From Cohnella rhizosphaerae (GTDB taxonomy: Bacteria; Bacillota; Bacilli; Paenibacillales; Paenibacillaceae): a stretch of 64,000 nucleotides of DNA. This document shows, one piece after another, positions 36,995 to 46,210 of this stretch. A model generated the notes under the pieces. It made no database searches. It had not been told where the DNA came from and saw only the letters and a list, made by a program, of their open reading frames with translations. Made by a program: the position numbers and the translations under genes. How positions within the stretch are numbered: position 1 is the stretch's first letter; the number at the start of each line of letters is the position of its first letter. The DNA lies in contig NZ_JAPDIA010000007.1 in the NCBI RefSeq assembly GCF_029525575.1, forward strand, positions 868,001-932,000. The letters run 5' to 3'.

Positions 36995-37864
36995 TTATTC
37001 GGCGAGCTCATCTTTTGAGGGGGGAGAATCGTTCGTCAGGCGTGCCAGCTTGGACGCCGTGTCGTCTTCGGGCGAGGGCATGTTGACGATCGCCGTCAGA
37101 TGCGGCGCGTTCGACACGGTGAAGGCGGCTTGCTCGAAGACGAGCAGCCCTGCCGACGGATGATAGTTGCGCTTCGTGCCCTCGGGTCCGTTCAGCACGT
37201 CGTGCGCCGGCCACCATTCTCGGAACTCGGCGCTAATGCGATTCAGGTCCTCGATCATCGCCAACCACCAGGGATCTCCGGCGAATCTGGCGTAACCGGC
37301 GCGAAACTGAGCCAGACGGTGGCGCGCATGCGGCTCCCAGCCTTCCCGAAGCAATTCGCGCATGTAAGGCGAGGTAAATGTCCGCCATACAGTATTGCGA
37401 TCGCGCTGAGACATTGCCCCATAGTCGCCATAAATCAGGCAGGCAGGCCGGTTCCAGGCCACGACGTCCATCCGCTGATCGGTCGCGATAGCCGGGCATG
37501 GCGCTTGCAGCTCGAGAAACCGCCACAGCGTTCTCGGCACGGCCTCGTCAGCCGGCTGCGGGTCGGCCGGCAGCTGCCGCAGCGCCAGCAAGTACAAATG
37601 CCTTCGCTCGGTCGCGTCGAGCCGCAGGGCTGCGGCGATGCTGTCGAGCACCTGAGCGGACGCCTGGATGTCGCGCGCCTGCTCCAGCCACGTATACCAA
37701 TCCGCGCTCACGCCGGCGAGCAGCGCCACTTCCTCGCGCCGCAGACCGGGCGTGCGCCGTCTGCCCCCGCTTGGCAATCCGACCTGCTCGGGGGAAAGCC
37801 TGGCTCGCCGCGTCTTCAGAAACAGCGCGAGCTCCCGCTGCCGCTGGTCGTTTGCAGGTTCCAT
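36995..37864 (-). CDS. XRE family regulator with MmyB-like ligand domain
   Basis: About 289 residues. Residues 8-80 are a helix-turn-helix (ALFLKTRRARLSPEQVGLPS, then RREEVALLAGVSADWYTWLE). The C-terminal MmyB/MLTR domain (MDVVAWNRPACLIYGDYGAM; NYHPSAGLLVFEQAAF) binds fatty-acid-like ligands in studied members. Start ATG 37864 follows AAAAGGAAG. It is divergent from the DHA2-type MFS gene, a common pairing in which the regulator represses the exporter. Confidence 0.9.
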   Translation of the reverse strand: MEPANDQRQRELALFLKTRRARLSPEQVGLPSGGRRRTPGLRREEVALLAGVSADWYTWLEQARDIQASAQVLDSIAAALRLDATERRHLYLLALRQLPADPQPADEAVPRTLWRFLELQAPCPAIATDQRMDVVAWNRPACLIYGDYGAMSQRDRNTVWRTFTSPYMRELLREGWEPHARHRLAQFRAGYARFAGDPWWLAMIEDLNRISAEFREWWPAHDVLNGPEGTKRNYHPSAGLLVFEQAAFTVSNAPHLTAIVNMPSPEDDTASKLARLTNDSPPSKDELAE

Positions 37865-38019
37865 GAGTGGGTTCACTTCCTTTTCCCTGAGGCGCGCATT
37901 TATCCGGGGAGTGCCGGTCCCGGGATAAAGCCTCCGCTTACGCATGCATCAGCACCATTATAAACTGACCGGGATGCGGATGGCGACCGACGCCGTCCGA
38001 AAAACGGGAGGGAACCAAA

Positions 38020-39408
38020 ATGGAAACTGTCGCTCAAACGGGCATTTGGCGCGAAACCAAGCAAGGCAGGGCGGCGCTGCTGCTCGGCCTGTCGCTCGGC
38101 TATTTTATGGTGTTGATGGATACGACGGCGCTCGGGGTGGCGCTCCCCGCCATCCGGGCCGACCTCGGCGGAGGCTTGTCGGGCTTACAGTGGGTGGTCA
38201 ACGCGTACACGATCGTGTTCGCGGGCTTGCTCATGTCGATGGGCGCGCTGGCCGACCGGCTCGGCGCCAAACGCGTTTACTCGGCCGGACTGGCCGTCTT
38301 TCTGGCCGCGTCGGCGCTTTGCGCCGCTTCGCCAACGCTTGGCGCGCTGATCGGGTTTCGCGCCGTGCTGGGCGTAGGCGGGGCAGCCCTGCTGCCCGCT
38401 TCGCTCACGCTGCTGGCGAAGTCGTATCCGGAGCCGGCCGCTAGGGCGAAGGCACTCGGCATCTGGGCGGCGACGACGGGGGCCGCGATGGCCATCGGTC
38501 CGGTCGCCGGCGGCTTGCTCGCGGACGGCTTGGGCTGGAGGAGCATCTTTCTGATCAACGTGCCGCTTGCCGCCGTCAGTTTGATCGTCGTCGGGCGTCT
38601 GGCAGGCGCCGATGCCGGTCGCGGTCGGCGCGGCCTTGATCCTGTTGGGCAAGCGACGTGTATTGCGGCGATCGCATCGCTCGCCTATGCGCTCACCGAA
38701 GGGCAGACGCGCGGATGGACGTCGCCCGTCGTACTGGGCGCCTTCGGTTTGTTCGCGCTCGCATCGGCGGGGTTTGCGGCTGCGGAGTCGCGGGGCCGGT
38801 CGCCGCTGCTTCCGCTTTGTCTGCTCGCGGTGCCGACCGTGTCTGCCGGCATGCTGGCCGGACTGCTCGTCAATAACGGCTTGTCCGGCGTGCTGTTCGC
38901 GCTGCCGCTCTATTTCCAACAGGCGCGGGGGTACGAGGCGCATGCCGCCGGCCTCGCCCTGCTCCCGTTGACCATCCCGCTGGCGTTCAACCCAATATTA
39001 ACGGGTAGAATCGTCGTCCGCATCGGTCCGAGATGGCCGATGACCGCGGGCTTCGCGCTGTGCGCGGCGGGCGTGCTGACCGTGGCCGCGGCGACGGGGG
39101 AGTCCGGTTACAGCATCCATCTGGTCGGCCTGCTGCTCGTCGGCTTCGGTACCTCTCTCGCCATACCGTCGCTCATGGCCGCCGTGATGGCCGCGTCGCC
39201 GCCCGAGTGGACGGGGGCCGCCTCCGGCGCGCTAAACGCCTCGCGCCAGCTCGGCGCTACGCTCGGCGTCGTGCTGACGGGCGCCTTCATCGGGCATGCC
39301 GCTTCGACGGAAGCCGGGGTCAGGCAGGGTTTCGTCGCGCTGGGGCTCGTACTGGCGGCGGGCGCGATCCTGACGTGGTCCAGGATCGGGCGGGAGCAAC
39401 GGCGTTAG
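38020..39408 (+). CDS. MFS transporter, DHA2 (EmrB/QacA-like)
   Basis: 462 residues, predicted 14 membrane helices. Motif A-like loop GALADRLGAKRVYSAG, motif C region TTGAAMAIGPVAGGLLADGL, and TM1 block VLMDTTALGVALPAIRADLG with the membrane Asp seen in multidrug exporters. GGGAGGG precedes the ATG. Divergent from the MmyB-type regulator that probably controls it. Confidence 0.92.
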   Translation: METVAQTGIWRETKQGRAALLLGLSLGYFMVLMDTTALGVALPAIRADLGGGLSGLQWVVNAYTIVFAGLLMSMGALADRLGAKRVYSAGLAVFLAASALCAASPTLGALIGFRAVLGVGGAALLPASLTLLAKSYPEPAARAKALGIWAATTGAAMAIGPVAGGLLADGLGWRSIFLINVPLAAVSLIVVGRLAGADAGRGRRGLDPVGQATCIAAIASLAYALTEGQTRGWTSPVVLGAFGLFALASAGFAAAESRGRSPLLPLCLLAVPTVSAGMLAGLLVNNGLSGVLFALPLYFQQARGYEAHAAGLALLPLTIPLAFNPILTGRIVVRIGPRWPMTAGFALCAAGVLTVAAATGESGYSIHLVGLLLVGFGTSLAIPSLMAAVMAASPPEWTGAASGALNASRQLGATLGVVLTGAFIGHAASTEAGVRQGFVALGLVLAAGAILTWSRIGREQRR

Positions 39409-39418
39409 GCATACCAGC

Positions 39419-39713
39419 GAGCAAATAACGGTCGTGAGTGCCGCTATCGAGCGCGAAGTGCCGGCCCCGGAGCGAATAACGGTCCGGAGTGCCGCTATCA
39501 AGCGCGAAGTGCCGGCCCTGGAGCGAATAACGGTCCGGGGTGCCGCTATCGAGCGCGAAGTGCCGGCCCCGGAGCGAATAACGGTCCGGAGTGCCGCTAT
39601 CAAGCGTGAAGTGCCGGCCCCGGAGCGAATAACGGTCCGGAGTGCCGCTATCGAGCGCGAAGTGCCGGCCCCGGAGCCAATAACGGCCCCGAGCTCCGCT
39701 ATCGCTCGCCTCA
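39419..39713. repeat. 51-bp intergenic minisatellite, about 5.7 copies
   Basis: Units contain GAATAACGGTCCGGAGTGCC, GCTATCGAGCGCGAAG and GTGCCGGCCCCGGAGC with few changes. It lies between the DHA2 transporter and prmC (both plus strand). The rest of 39409-39810 holds only the prmC leader. The open minus-strand frame through it is due to the unit length being a multiple of three. Confidence 0.95.
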
Positions 39714-39810
39714 CAATCTGTGTCTCCTCGAATATGTGAAGCTGCTTGTGGTACGATGGCGTTATATTGAAGTCCGGAACGCAGAGCAGATTCGGTAAAG
39801 GGAGAGCGGC

Positions 39811-40771
39811 ATGCAACGAGGACAAACCTATGGCGAAGTGTGGAAGGCCGGAGTTCGGCGATTGGCGGAGGCGGGCATCGAGGAAGCGGAGGCCGAGTCG
39901 GGGGGCGGAGCTGCTGATCCTGCATCTTCTCGGCATCGGCAAGAGCGAGCTGCTGCGGGATCTGCGGGAGCCGTTTCCCGAGGAGAAGCGGCAGGCCTGG
40001 GAGACGATGCTGGCGCGGAGGGCGGCGGGAGAGCCGGCGCAGTACGTGACCGGCGAGCAATATTTTTACGGGCGCAGGTTCGCCGTGACCCCGGCGGTGC
40101 TGATCCCGAGGCCCGAGACGGAGCTGCTGGCCGAGGCCGTGCTGGAAGGGGCGGCAAGGATCGTTGCGGCGCGCAGGGCCAGGCAAAGCGAGGAACGGAC
40201 CGAGGCGGCGGAAAACGATGGAGCGCGCGAACGTCCGAGCGACGCGGAGCTGCGCGTCCTGGACGTCGGCACGGGCAGCGGCGCGCTGGCGGTCACGCTG
40301 AAGCTCGAGCGGCCCGGCTGGCAGGTGACCGCCAGCGATTTGTCGCCCGAAGCGCTCGAAGTGGCTGCGGGCAACGCGGCGGCGCTTGGCGCGCGCGTCC
40401 GCTTCGCGCAAGGCGATTTGCTGGCGCCATTTATGGAAGGGGGCGCGCATGCCGGCGAGCGGATCGATATCCTCGTATCGAATCCGCCGTATATCCCGTC
40501 CTCGGACTTGCCCGGCTTGCAGGCGGAAGTACGGGACCATGAGCCTCGCCTTGCGCTGGACGGCGGACCGGACGGGCTCGCGCCGTATCGCCGGATGGCG
40601 CTGCAACTGAGCGGGCTGGCGGAACTGCCGGCGATGGTCGCCTGGGAGGTCGGCATCCATCAGGCGGAGCAGGCGGCCGCGCTTTTGCGCGAGGTCGCCG
40701 ACTGGGACGAGATCCGCATCGTTCGCGATTACGGCGGCATCGACCGTCACGTGCTCGCGCTTCGTTTCTAA
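39811..40771 (+). CDS. prmC: Release factor glutamine methyltransferase PrmC (frameshifted as read)
   Basis: Methylates the GGQ glutamine of release factors using SAM. The catalytic motif NPPYIPSSDLPGL and the SAM-binding VLDVGTGSGALAVTLKLERP are intact; the N-terminal helical domain includes ELLILHLLGIGKSELLRDL. The frame breaks at the G6 run 39900-39905; one G fewer gives EAESGAELLILHL. About 319 residues. It carries a Gln/Glu/Arg-rich insertion between residues 115 and 140. AAAGGGAGAG precedes the ATG. Confidence 0.93.
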
Positions 40772-40886
40772 AAAAAACAAAATATAGACTGCTAGGTTTA
40801 CAGATTCGAGAGAGGGACATAATGAGGACTAAGCCGTTCCGGAACGCATCGGCCGCACCGACGGGTGCGCACAAGGAGCGAGAACG

Positions 40887-41645
40887 ATGCGTGGTCTTCG
40901 TCATTATGGTCCTTTTCTTTTTCTTCTTCTTATCGGTCTGTCGGGTTTTTCCACATTGGCAGTGAACCGCGCCTCGGCGGACGCCGAAGGCGACGATACG
41001 ATACCGAATCAGGCGATCCGCATCCGGATCATCGCCAATTCGGACAGCGACCGCGATCAAGCAATAAAGCGAGGGGTGCGGGACGAGGTCTCCGCGTTGA
41101 TCGAATCCTGGGGCGAGATGCCGGGCACGATCGAGGAAGCGCGCGCGCTGATCCGTTTGCGTCTGGCGGACGTCGAAGCGGCGGCGAACAAGTCGCTGAA
41201 GGGCGCCAAGGCGGGTTACGGCGAAAAAACGGAGCTCGCGGTCGTGGATTTTCCGGCGAAAACGTTCGAGGGCAAGACGTATCCGGCGGGGCAATACGAG
41301 GCGCTTCGGATCACGCTCGGCAAGGGCGGAGGCGCCAACTGGTGGTGCGTGCTGTTCCCGCCGCTGTGCCTGGCCGCGTCGGTCAAGGCGGACGAGCCGG
41401 CTGCTGCGGACGAGAAGCAATCCCCCAAGCGGACGGCGGCTGCGATAAAGGAAACGGAACAAAAGGCGGCTGCGCAAAAGGGCGTCCCAAGCAATGCGGC
41501 CAAGATCAAGCAAGCTTCCGCAAACGCTGCGCAGGAGGACGGCGTCATCGCCGCGGCCGTGCCTGCAGAGAAACCGAAGGCCGAGTTCTTCCTGCTCGTC
41601 CTGCTCAAGAAGCTGTTCAGCTTCATCGGATCGTTGTTCTCCTGA
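40887..41645 (+). CDS. spoIIR: Stage II sporulation protein R
   Basis: Secreted forespore signal that triggers SpoIIGA processing of pro-SigE in the mother cell. The N-terminal signal/anchor is HYGPFLFLLLIGLSGFSTLA; conserved core IRIRIIANSDSDRDQAIKRG and GANWWCVLFPPLCLA are diagnostic. 252 residues, with an Ala/Lys-rich spacer and a second hydrophobic C-terminus (KAEFFLLVLLKKLFSFIGSL). ACAAGGAGCG precedes the ATG. Its presence shows the host belongs to a spore-forming lineage. Confidence 0.96.
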   Translation: MRGLRHYGPFLFLLLIGLSGFSTLAVNRASADAEGDDTIPNQAIRIRIIANSDSDRDQAIKRGVRDEVSALIESWGEMPGTIEEARALIRLRLADVEAAANKSLKGAKAGYGEKTELAVVDFPAKTFEGKTYPAGQYEALRITLGKGGGANWWCVLFPPLCLAASVKADEPAAADEKQSPKRTAAAIKETEQKAAAQKGVPSNAAKIKQASANAAQEDGVIAAAVPAEKPKAEFFLLVLLKKLFSFIGSLFS

Positions 41646-41693
41646 AACGCTGTGATATAATCGTCCTAACTTGAAGAAACGCGAGGGACGGAC

Positions 41694-42956
41694 ATGCATA
41701 CGAAGACGAAATACTGGACGCCGGCCGACGGAGACGCCGGCCTGAACGAAGCCGCCGCGGCGCTTGCCGCAGGCGGCGTCGTGGCGTTTCCGACCGAGAC
41801 GGTGTACGGGCTCGGGGCGGATGCGCGCAGCGAAGCCGCCGCGGAGCGGATCTTCGCGGCCAAGGGACGGCCTTCGGACAATCCGCTGATCGTGCATCTG
41901 GCGGAAGCGGCGGACGTGGACGCGCTGGCCGCCGAGGTGTCGCCGCTGGAGCGGACGCTTATGGCGGCCTTCTGGCCGGGGCCGCTCACGCTTGTGCTGC
42001 CCGTGCGCTCTGGGGCCGTGGCGGCACGCGTCACCGCGGGCCTCGATACGGTCGCCGTGCGCGTGCCGGCGCACGAGACCGCGCGGCGGCTGATCGCGGC
42101 CGCGGGCTGCCCGGTCGCGGCGCCCAGCGCGAACCGCTCGGGCCGGCCGAGCCCGACGCTCGCGCGCCATGTGCGCGACGACCTCGACGGGCGCATCGAC
42201 GGCGTGCTCGACGGCGGTCCGACCGGCGTCGGCGTGGAGTCGACCGTCGTCCGCGTGCTCGGGGACGACGTGCACATTTTGCGGCCGGGCGGCGTGACGG
42301 CCGAGCAGCTGCGCGAGGCGGCGGGCGGCGCGGTTCGCATCGCGGCGTCGGACGCTGGCGAGACGGACCGCATCGCGGTGTCGGGCGCGGGCGATGCGGT
42401 TGCCGGCGGCGGAGCGGACGTGCTCGCCGAATGGGCGGGCGCCGGGGAAGGTGCTTCGGCCGCAGGGACCGGCGCCGCCCGGGCTGCGGGCGCGGTCGAT
42501 GCCGCAGGCACGGCTGGCGCCTCCGGGGCCGCTGGCGCGATCGGTGCCACGGTAGGCGATGCGGCGGCAGCGGATGCCCTAGGCGCGCCGCGCTCGCCCG
42601 GCGTGAAGTACGCCCATTACGCCCCGCAGGGCGTCATGGCGATTGCGAGCGGCGCGCCCGAGGCGGTGCGCGCCGCGGTGCAGGCCGCCGTCGACGACGC
42701 GCGGCGGCGGGGCGAGCCTGCCGGCGTGCTGTGCTGCGACGAGCACGCCAAGGCTTACAGCGCGGACGCCGTCATCGCGCTGGGACCGCGCGCGGCGCCG
42801 GCGGCGGCCGCGCAGGCGCTGTACGCGGCGCTGCGCGAGTGCGACGCGCGCGGCCTGCGGTTCATCGCGGCCGAAGCCTTCCCGGAGGAAGGCATCGGGG
42901 CCGCGCTCATGAACCGCATGCGCAAGGCGGCAGGCGGCCGCGCGCTGCCGGTCTGA
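41694..42956 (+). CDS. ywlC: Threonylcarbamoyl-AMP synthase, Sua5/YwlC type
   Basis: Makes threonylcarbamoyl-AMP for the t6A tRNA modification. The YrdC domain is residues 12-200 (VVAFPTETVYGLGADARSEA, KGRPSDNPLIVHL, VAAPSANRSGRPSPT). The Sua5 domain starts at SPGVKYAHYAPQG. 420 residues is longer than usual because the linker between them is an Ala/Gly-rich insertion of roughly 80 residues with repeated AAGTAGASGAAGA-type sequence. It lies in the standard position after spoIIR. Confidence 0.95.
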   Translation: MHTKTKYWTPADGDAGLNEAAAALAAGGVVAFPTETVYGLGADARSEAAAERIFAAKGRPSDNPLIVHLAEAADVDALAAEVSPLERTLMAAFWPGPLTLVLPVRSGAVAARVTAGLDTVAVRVPAHETARRLIAAAGCPVAAPSANRSGRPSPTLARHVRDDLDGRIDGVLDGGPTGVGVESTVVRVLGDDVHILRPGGVTAEQLREAAGGAVRIAASDAGETDRIAVSGAGDAVAGGGADVLAEWAGAGEGASAAGTGAARAAGAVDAAGTAGASGAAGAIGATVGDAAAADALGAPRSPGVKYAHYAPQGVMAIASGAPEAVRAAVQAAVDDARRRGEPAGVLCCDEHAKAYSADAVIALGPRAAPAAAAQALYAALRECDARGLRFIAAEAFPEEGIGAALMNRMRKAAGGRALPV

Positions 42957-43191
42957 CCGGCGCCGTCAAAGGGCGACGCAACGCAATTTTGGCTCGCCGC
43001 CAGACGCGAGCCTGAACGCTCCCGCTCGCAGCGCCGCTCTCCCGCATCCACCCGTTCCAAGCTCGCAGCCTCCGACATGCGCCCGCTCTTCTTCTGGCAC
43101 AAACGGGTTCCCTGCCTTCGTCGGGTCATGTTCGCCGCCTTGTCCGCATATGCTCCCTATATCGGGTTAGCTGGACAAGGGGGGCTAAAGC

Positions 43192-43809
43192 ATGGAATGG
43201 TCTGCGGCGGCAGGGCATTTGATTACGATCGGCATTATGGCGGTCGCGCTCGGGATGGATGCCTTCTCGCTCGGCATCGGGATCGGGCTGAAGGGCGTCC
43301 GCAAGCTGGACGTGCTCAAGCTGAGCGCCTTGATCGCGTTGTTCCACGTATTGATGCCGCTCGGCGGCATGCTGACCGGGCATTACGTGAGCGGATTGCT
43401 GGGCGGCGTCGCCACGTCGGCGGCGGGCGCGCTTTTGCTGCTCCTCGGCGGACATATGGTGTACAGCGCGATTCGCGGGGAATCGGTCTCGTCTTTCAGC
43501 CACCGGACATTTTGGGGCATGCTCGTTTTTGCGCTCAGCGTGAGCATCGACGCTTTTTCGGTCGGCGTTTCGCTGGGCATGTTTTCCGCGCATATGATGT
43601 TCACGGTACTTATGTTCGGATTCGTGGGCGGGGTCATGAGCGTGCTGGGCTTGCTGCTGGGAACGCGCGTGAGCCGGTCGCTCGGCGGCTATGGAGAAGC
43701 GTTCGGCGGGGTCATTTTGTTTGCATTCGGCCTGCTCTTTTTTGATATAACTAGTTCACTATTAAAAGCGACGAGGCGACGAACCGTCCGAAAGAGGAGG
43801 CTAGGATGA
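43192..43809 (+). CDS. mntP: Manganese efflux pump MntP
   Basis: 205 residues, six membrane helices. The duplicated helix motif with a conserved Asp is visible in ALGMDAFSLGIGIG and ALSVSIDAFSVGVSLGMF, the metal path of MntP. AAGGGGGG precedes the ATG. The stop overlaps the ywlE start, as in related genomes. No yybP-ykoY manganese riboswitch could be recognised in the 235-bp gap upstream. Confidence 0.94.
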   Translation: MEWSAAAGHLITIGIMAVALGMDAFSLGIGIGLKGVRKLDVLKLSALIALFHVLMPLGGMLTGHYVSGLLGGVATSAAGALLLLLGGHMVYSAIRGESVSSFSHRTFWGMLVFALSVSIDAFSVGVSLGMFSAHMMFTVLMFGFVGGVMSVLGLLLGTRVSRSLGGYGEAFGGVILFAFGLLFFDITSSLLKATRRRTVRKRRLG

Positions 43810-44390
43810 TGCGGCGTATATTGATGGTATGCACCGGGAATACCTGTCGGAGTCCGATGGCCGAAGCCCTGCTGCGCGATTGGGCGGCACGGACGGGTAC
43901 CGAGATGGAAGTGCGATCCGCGGGGGTGGCCGCCCAATCGGGCATGCCGATCTCCGCGCATGCGGCGGAGACGCTGAAGCGCGGCCGTATCGCGCTGCCC
44001 GGCGCTTCGACGAGACTGGACCGTGGGGACGTAGAGTGGGCGGATCTCATCTTGACGATGACCGTCTCCCATAAGCGCGCGATCGCGGAGCGATATCCGC
44101 ACGCGGCGTCCAAGACCTACACGCTCAAGGAATATGCGCGCCAGAGCGAAGCGCTGCTGCCGGATTTGCAGGAGATGGATCGTCTTCACGCGGAATTCCA
44201 GATGGCGCTGGCGCTCGGCAAGCCGTTCCCCGAGCGGGACAGGCAACGCCTGTCCGAGCTGTCGCGGCGCGCGCCGGATCTGGACATCGCGGATCCGTAC
44301 GGCGGGCCGCTGGCGCTGTACGAGGCCTGCGCGCGGGAGATTCGCGAGGCGATCGAGCGGGCCTTCGGCGGGCGGCAGGCCGCTGATTAG
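43806..44390 (+). CDS. ywlE: Low-molecular-weight phosphatase, protein arginine phosphatase YwlE
   Basis: 194 residues. The P-loop is VCTGNTCRSPMAEALL with nucleophile Cys and, at the next position but one, the Thr that in Bacillus YwlE selects phospho-arginine over phospho-tyrosine. The general acid loop is DIADPYGG. It overlaps mntP by 4 bases and is therefore co-translated. The role would be reversal of McsB arginine phosphorylation (family knowledge). Confidence 0.93.
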   Translation: MMRRILMVCTGNTCRSPMAEALLRDWAARTGTEMEVRSAGVAAQSGMPISAHAAETLKRGRIALPGASTRLDRGDVEWADLILTMTVSHKRAIAERYPHAASKTYTLKEYARQSEALLPDLQEMDRLHAEFQMALALGKPFPERDRQRLSELSRRAPDLDIADPYGGPLALYEACAREIREAIERAFGGRQAAD

Positions 44391-44424
44391 GCGAGGGGCT
44401 TGAACTTTTTTTATCGAACGGCAA

Positions 44425-44467
44425 AGCGCCGCTTGCTCCGTGTCCTTGGAGCAGGCGGCGCTATTTT
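44425..44467. terminator. Terminator between ywlE and the Rpn gene
   Basis: AGCGCCGCTTGCTCC pairs with GGAGCAGGCGGCGCT around an 8-base loop, followed by ATTTTAAT; it separates convergent transcription. Confidence 0.85.
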
Positions 44468-45365
44468 AATGCGAATCCCGCAGCTTTGCGACCTCGTCCT
44501 GCGGCAGATCGAGCAGTTCGGCGATCTGGCCGGGCGTGAAGCCCTTTGCCAGCAGCTTGCGCACGCTCTCGGCGCGGCCGGCTTCAATGCCTTTTTCTCT
44601 TCCCTTTTCCAAGCCTTCCTCCAAGCCTTCCTCGTAGCCCCAGCGCTTCCAAGCTGGCATCAATTCCATTACGCGTTCGGCCTCCTTCGGATCGCGGGCG
44701 TGCAGCTCGCGCAAAATGGACCGGTCCTCTTCGGCTTCGGGCCCGTAATAAAGATCCGCGATCGACATGACGAGCGCCAATTTGGCGTCGTCCAGCTTCG
44801 GATGCAGCCTCGCCAGCATTCTCAGGTACGACAGGCGAAGCTCGCGTCTGTCTTTTTCATTATAACCCATCCGCGACAACAGCGCAGCGGCCACGGGATT
44901 GTCCGACTTGGCGAAGCGCCGCCAATCCAGGCGTGCCAGCTCCAGCTTGCGATAGCGGAACTCCACGATACGCTCGTCCTCAAAGCGCATCGAATATCCG
45001 TCAGGCTCGTCTCTGGCGCGGCTTCCGGTGAATATGGCTACGGGGAGGATCACCTTGTAGGCTTTGCGGTGACGTTCGAGCAGCCGCGCAAAGTATAGAA
45101 ACATCCGCTCTCCGAAATCCGCCTGCGCATAAGATTGAGGCTCCAGATGAATGAGGATGAAGACGTTTCTGCCGCGCAAGCGCACTTCGACGAGCAGGTC
45201 CACCGTACGTTTCTCGCCGCCGACGACGTCCACCAAAAGCTCCTGCATGAGAAAGCGAGTATGGGCGAAGTCGATTAAACGATGAAGCTCGGGGAAAAAC
45301 AAGGACATGAATTCGGCGAAAAAAGCTTGCAGCAGCTTTTTGAACGCTTCGTCGTGCGGCGCCAT
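44466..45365 (-). CDS. Rpn/PD-(D/E)XK nuclease family (transposase-like) protein
   Basis: 299 residues of the Rpn/DUF4351 recombination-promoting nuclease group. The active-site region is TVDLLVEVRLRGRNVFILIH followed by LEPQSYAQADFGERMFLYFA, giving the D-(E/H)xQ-type catalytic pattern. The C-terminus is a coiled, Glu/Gly/Lys-rich stretch (GLEEGLEKGREKGIEAGRAE) and a small helical end. It sits on the opposite strand inside the otherwise conserved ywlE-rpiB interval, so it is an insertion relative to Bacillus. No inverted repeats typical of a transposon were found. Confidence 0.88.
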   Translation of the reverse strand: MAPHDEAFKKLLQAFFAEFMSLFFPELHRLIDFAHTRFLMQELLVDVVGGEKRTVDLLVEVRLRGRNVFILIHLEPQSYAQADFGERMFLYFARLLERHRKAYKVILPVAIFTGSRARDEPDGYSMRFEDERIVEFRYRKLELARLDWRRFAKSDNPVAAALLSRMGYNEKDRRELRLSYLRMLARLHPKLDDAKLALVMSIADLYYGPEAEEDRSILRELHARDPKEAERVMELMPAWKRWGYEEGLEEGLEKGREKGIEAGRAESVRKLLAKGFTPGQIAELLDLPQDEVAKLRDSH

Positions 45366-45389
45366 ATCGGATCGTCACGCTCCCCCCGG

Positions 45390-45434
45390 AAAAAAGAAAA
45401 GCGCCGCAAACTCTCGTATGAGAGCGTGCGGCGC
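45390..45434 (-). terminator. Intrinsic terminator (minus strand) after the YpsA-like gene
   Basis: GCGCCGCA..CTCTC-GTAT-GAGAG..TGCGGCGC stem; on the minus strand it is followed by TTTTCTTTTTT. Confidence 0.88.
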
Positions 45435-45503
45435 ATGCTTTGCGACCGTATTCGTGACATCAGTTTAACAGGCATGCGGCGTCGAAGCAACTGCAAGCTT
45501 CAA

Positions 45504-46118
45504 TCAAATCTCATCATTCCAGTCACGGCCTCGTTCCTCGTCATTTTCCGATTCGCCGATCCCGTCCGCCATGTCGTACTGCTCCTCGTTCGCGGCGCTT
45601 TGGATGTCCTCGGAGCTCACCGAGAGATAGAGATAGCCGTCCTCGCGGTTTTTGCGCAGCGCCTTTTCCTTCATGAACTTAGGGCTGGCGTCTCCGGCTT
45701 CCTCGTCGTAAACGAGGATGATGCCTTCCGTTTTGCGGAGAAGCAGGTCGTCTCGCGCCGCGAACTGCCAAGGGCCGCTGTAAGGCTGTTTGCTAACGGC
45801 GCCATAAAAGTCGACATCCTTCAGAATGCCGCGGTAATATTCCTGCTTGTCCTCGCTCCACTTTTCCTCTTGGCCCTCGAATGCCGTCAGGATGGACAGC
45901 CGGAGCTGCGGATAATGCTTTTTCAGCGCGATGACCGATTCGCATGCCCACAGATCGACGCCGTACTGACCGGGCGTGACGACCCACTCGAGACCCTCTT
46001 CGACCAAAGGGACGAGTTTGGACTCGATCGCCTTGCGTATATAAGGAATGCCCTTGTGTTTCTGTCCGAAAATGCCGAGCTCGTGCGCGCGGTATCCGGT
46101 GATCAGCAGATTGTTCAT
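45504..46118 (-). CDS. ypsA: YpsA/DUF1273 family SLOG-domain protein
   Basis: 204 residues, Rossmann-like SLOG fold. Family features: LLITGYRAHELGIFGQKHKG at the start, LEWVVTPGQYGVDLWACES and LLRKTEGIILVYDEEAGD. YpsA influences cell division in Bacillus by an unclear, probably nucleotide-derivative-binding route. The C-terminal 40 residues are acidic and variable. AAGGAGCACGC precedes the ATG. Closed by its own terminator. Confidence 0.9.
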   Translation of the reverse strand: MNNLLITGYRAHELGIFGQKHKGIPYIRKAIESKLVPLVEEGLEWVVTPGQYGVDLWACESVIALKKHYPQLRLSILTAFEGQEEKWSEDKQEYYRGILKDVDFYGAVSKQPYSGPWQFAARDDLLLRKTEGIILVYDEEAGDASPKFMKEKALRKNREDGYLYLSVSSEDIQSAANEEQYDMADGIGESENDEERGRDWNDEI

Positions 46119-46176
46119 GCGTGCTCCTTACTCAACCGTCATGGCCTTTATAAGGTTGATTATAGTCTATTTTCGA

Positions 46177-46205
46177 TTGACTTCGGCATTTTCCTTCGTT
46201 ATGAT
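46177..46205 (+). promoter_or_regulatory. Promoter of the rpiB-ywlG-glyA transcript
   Basis: TTGACT (46177-46182), 17-bp spacer, TATGAT (46200-46205). The start of transcription would fall at about 46211, the first base of the riboswitch. Confidence 0.8.
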
Positions 46206-46210
46206 GGAGC

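Noticed and set aside
42957-43191. yybP-ykoY manganese riboswitch before mntP
   Set aside because: Looked for because mntP is a common target, but no matching conserved sequence or stem set was seen.
44466-45365. Insertion sequence
   Set aside because: The protein is Rpn-like, but no terminal inverted repeats or target duplication could be found, so it is listed as a gene only.
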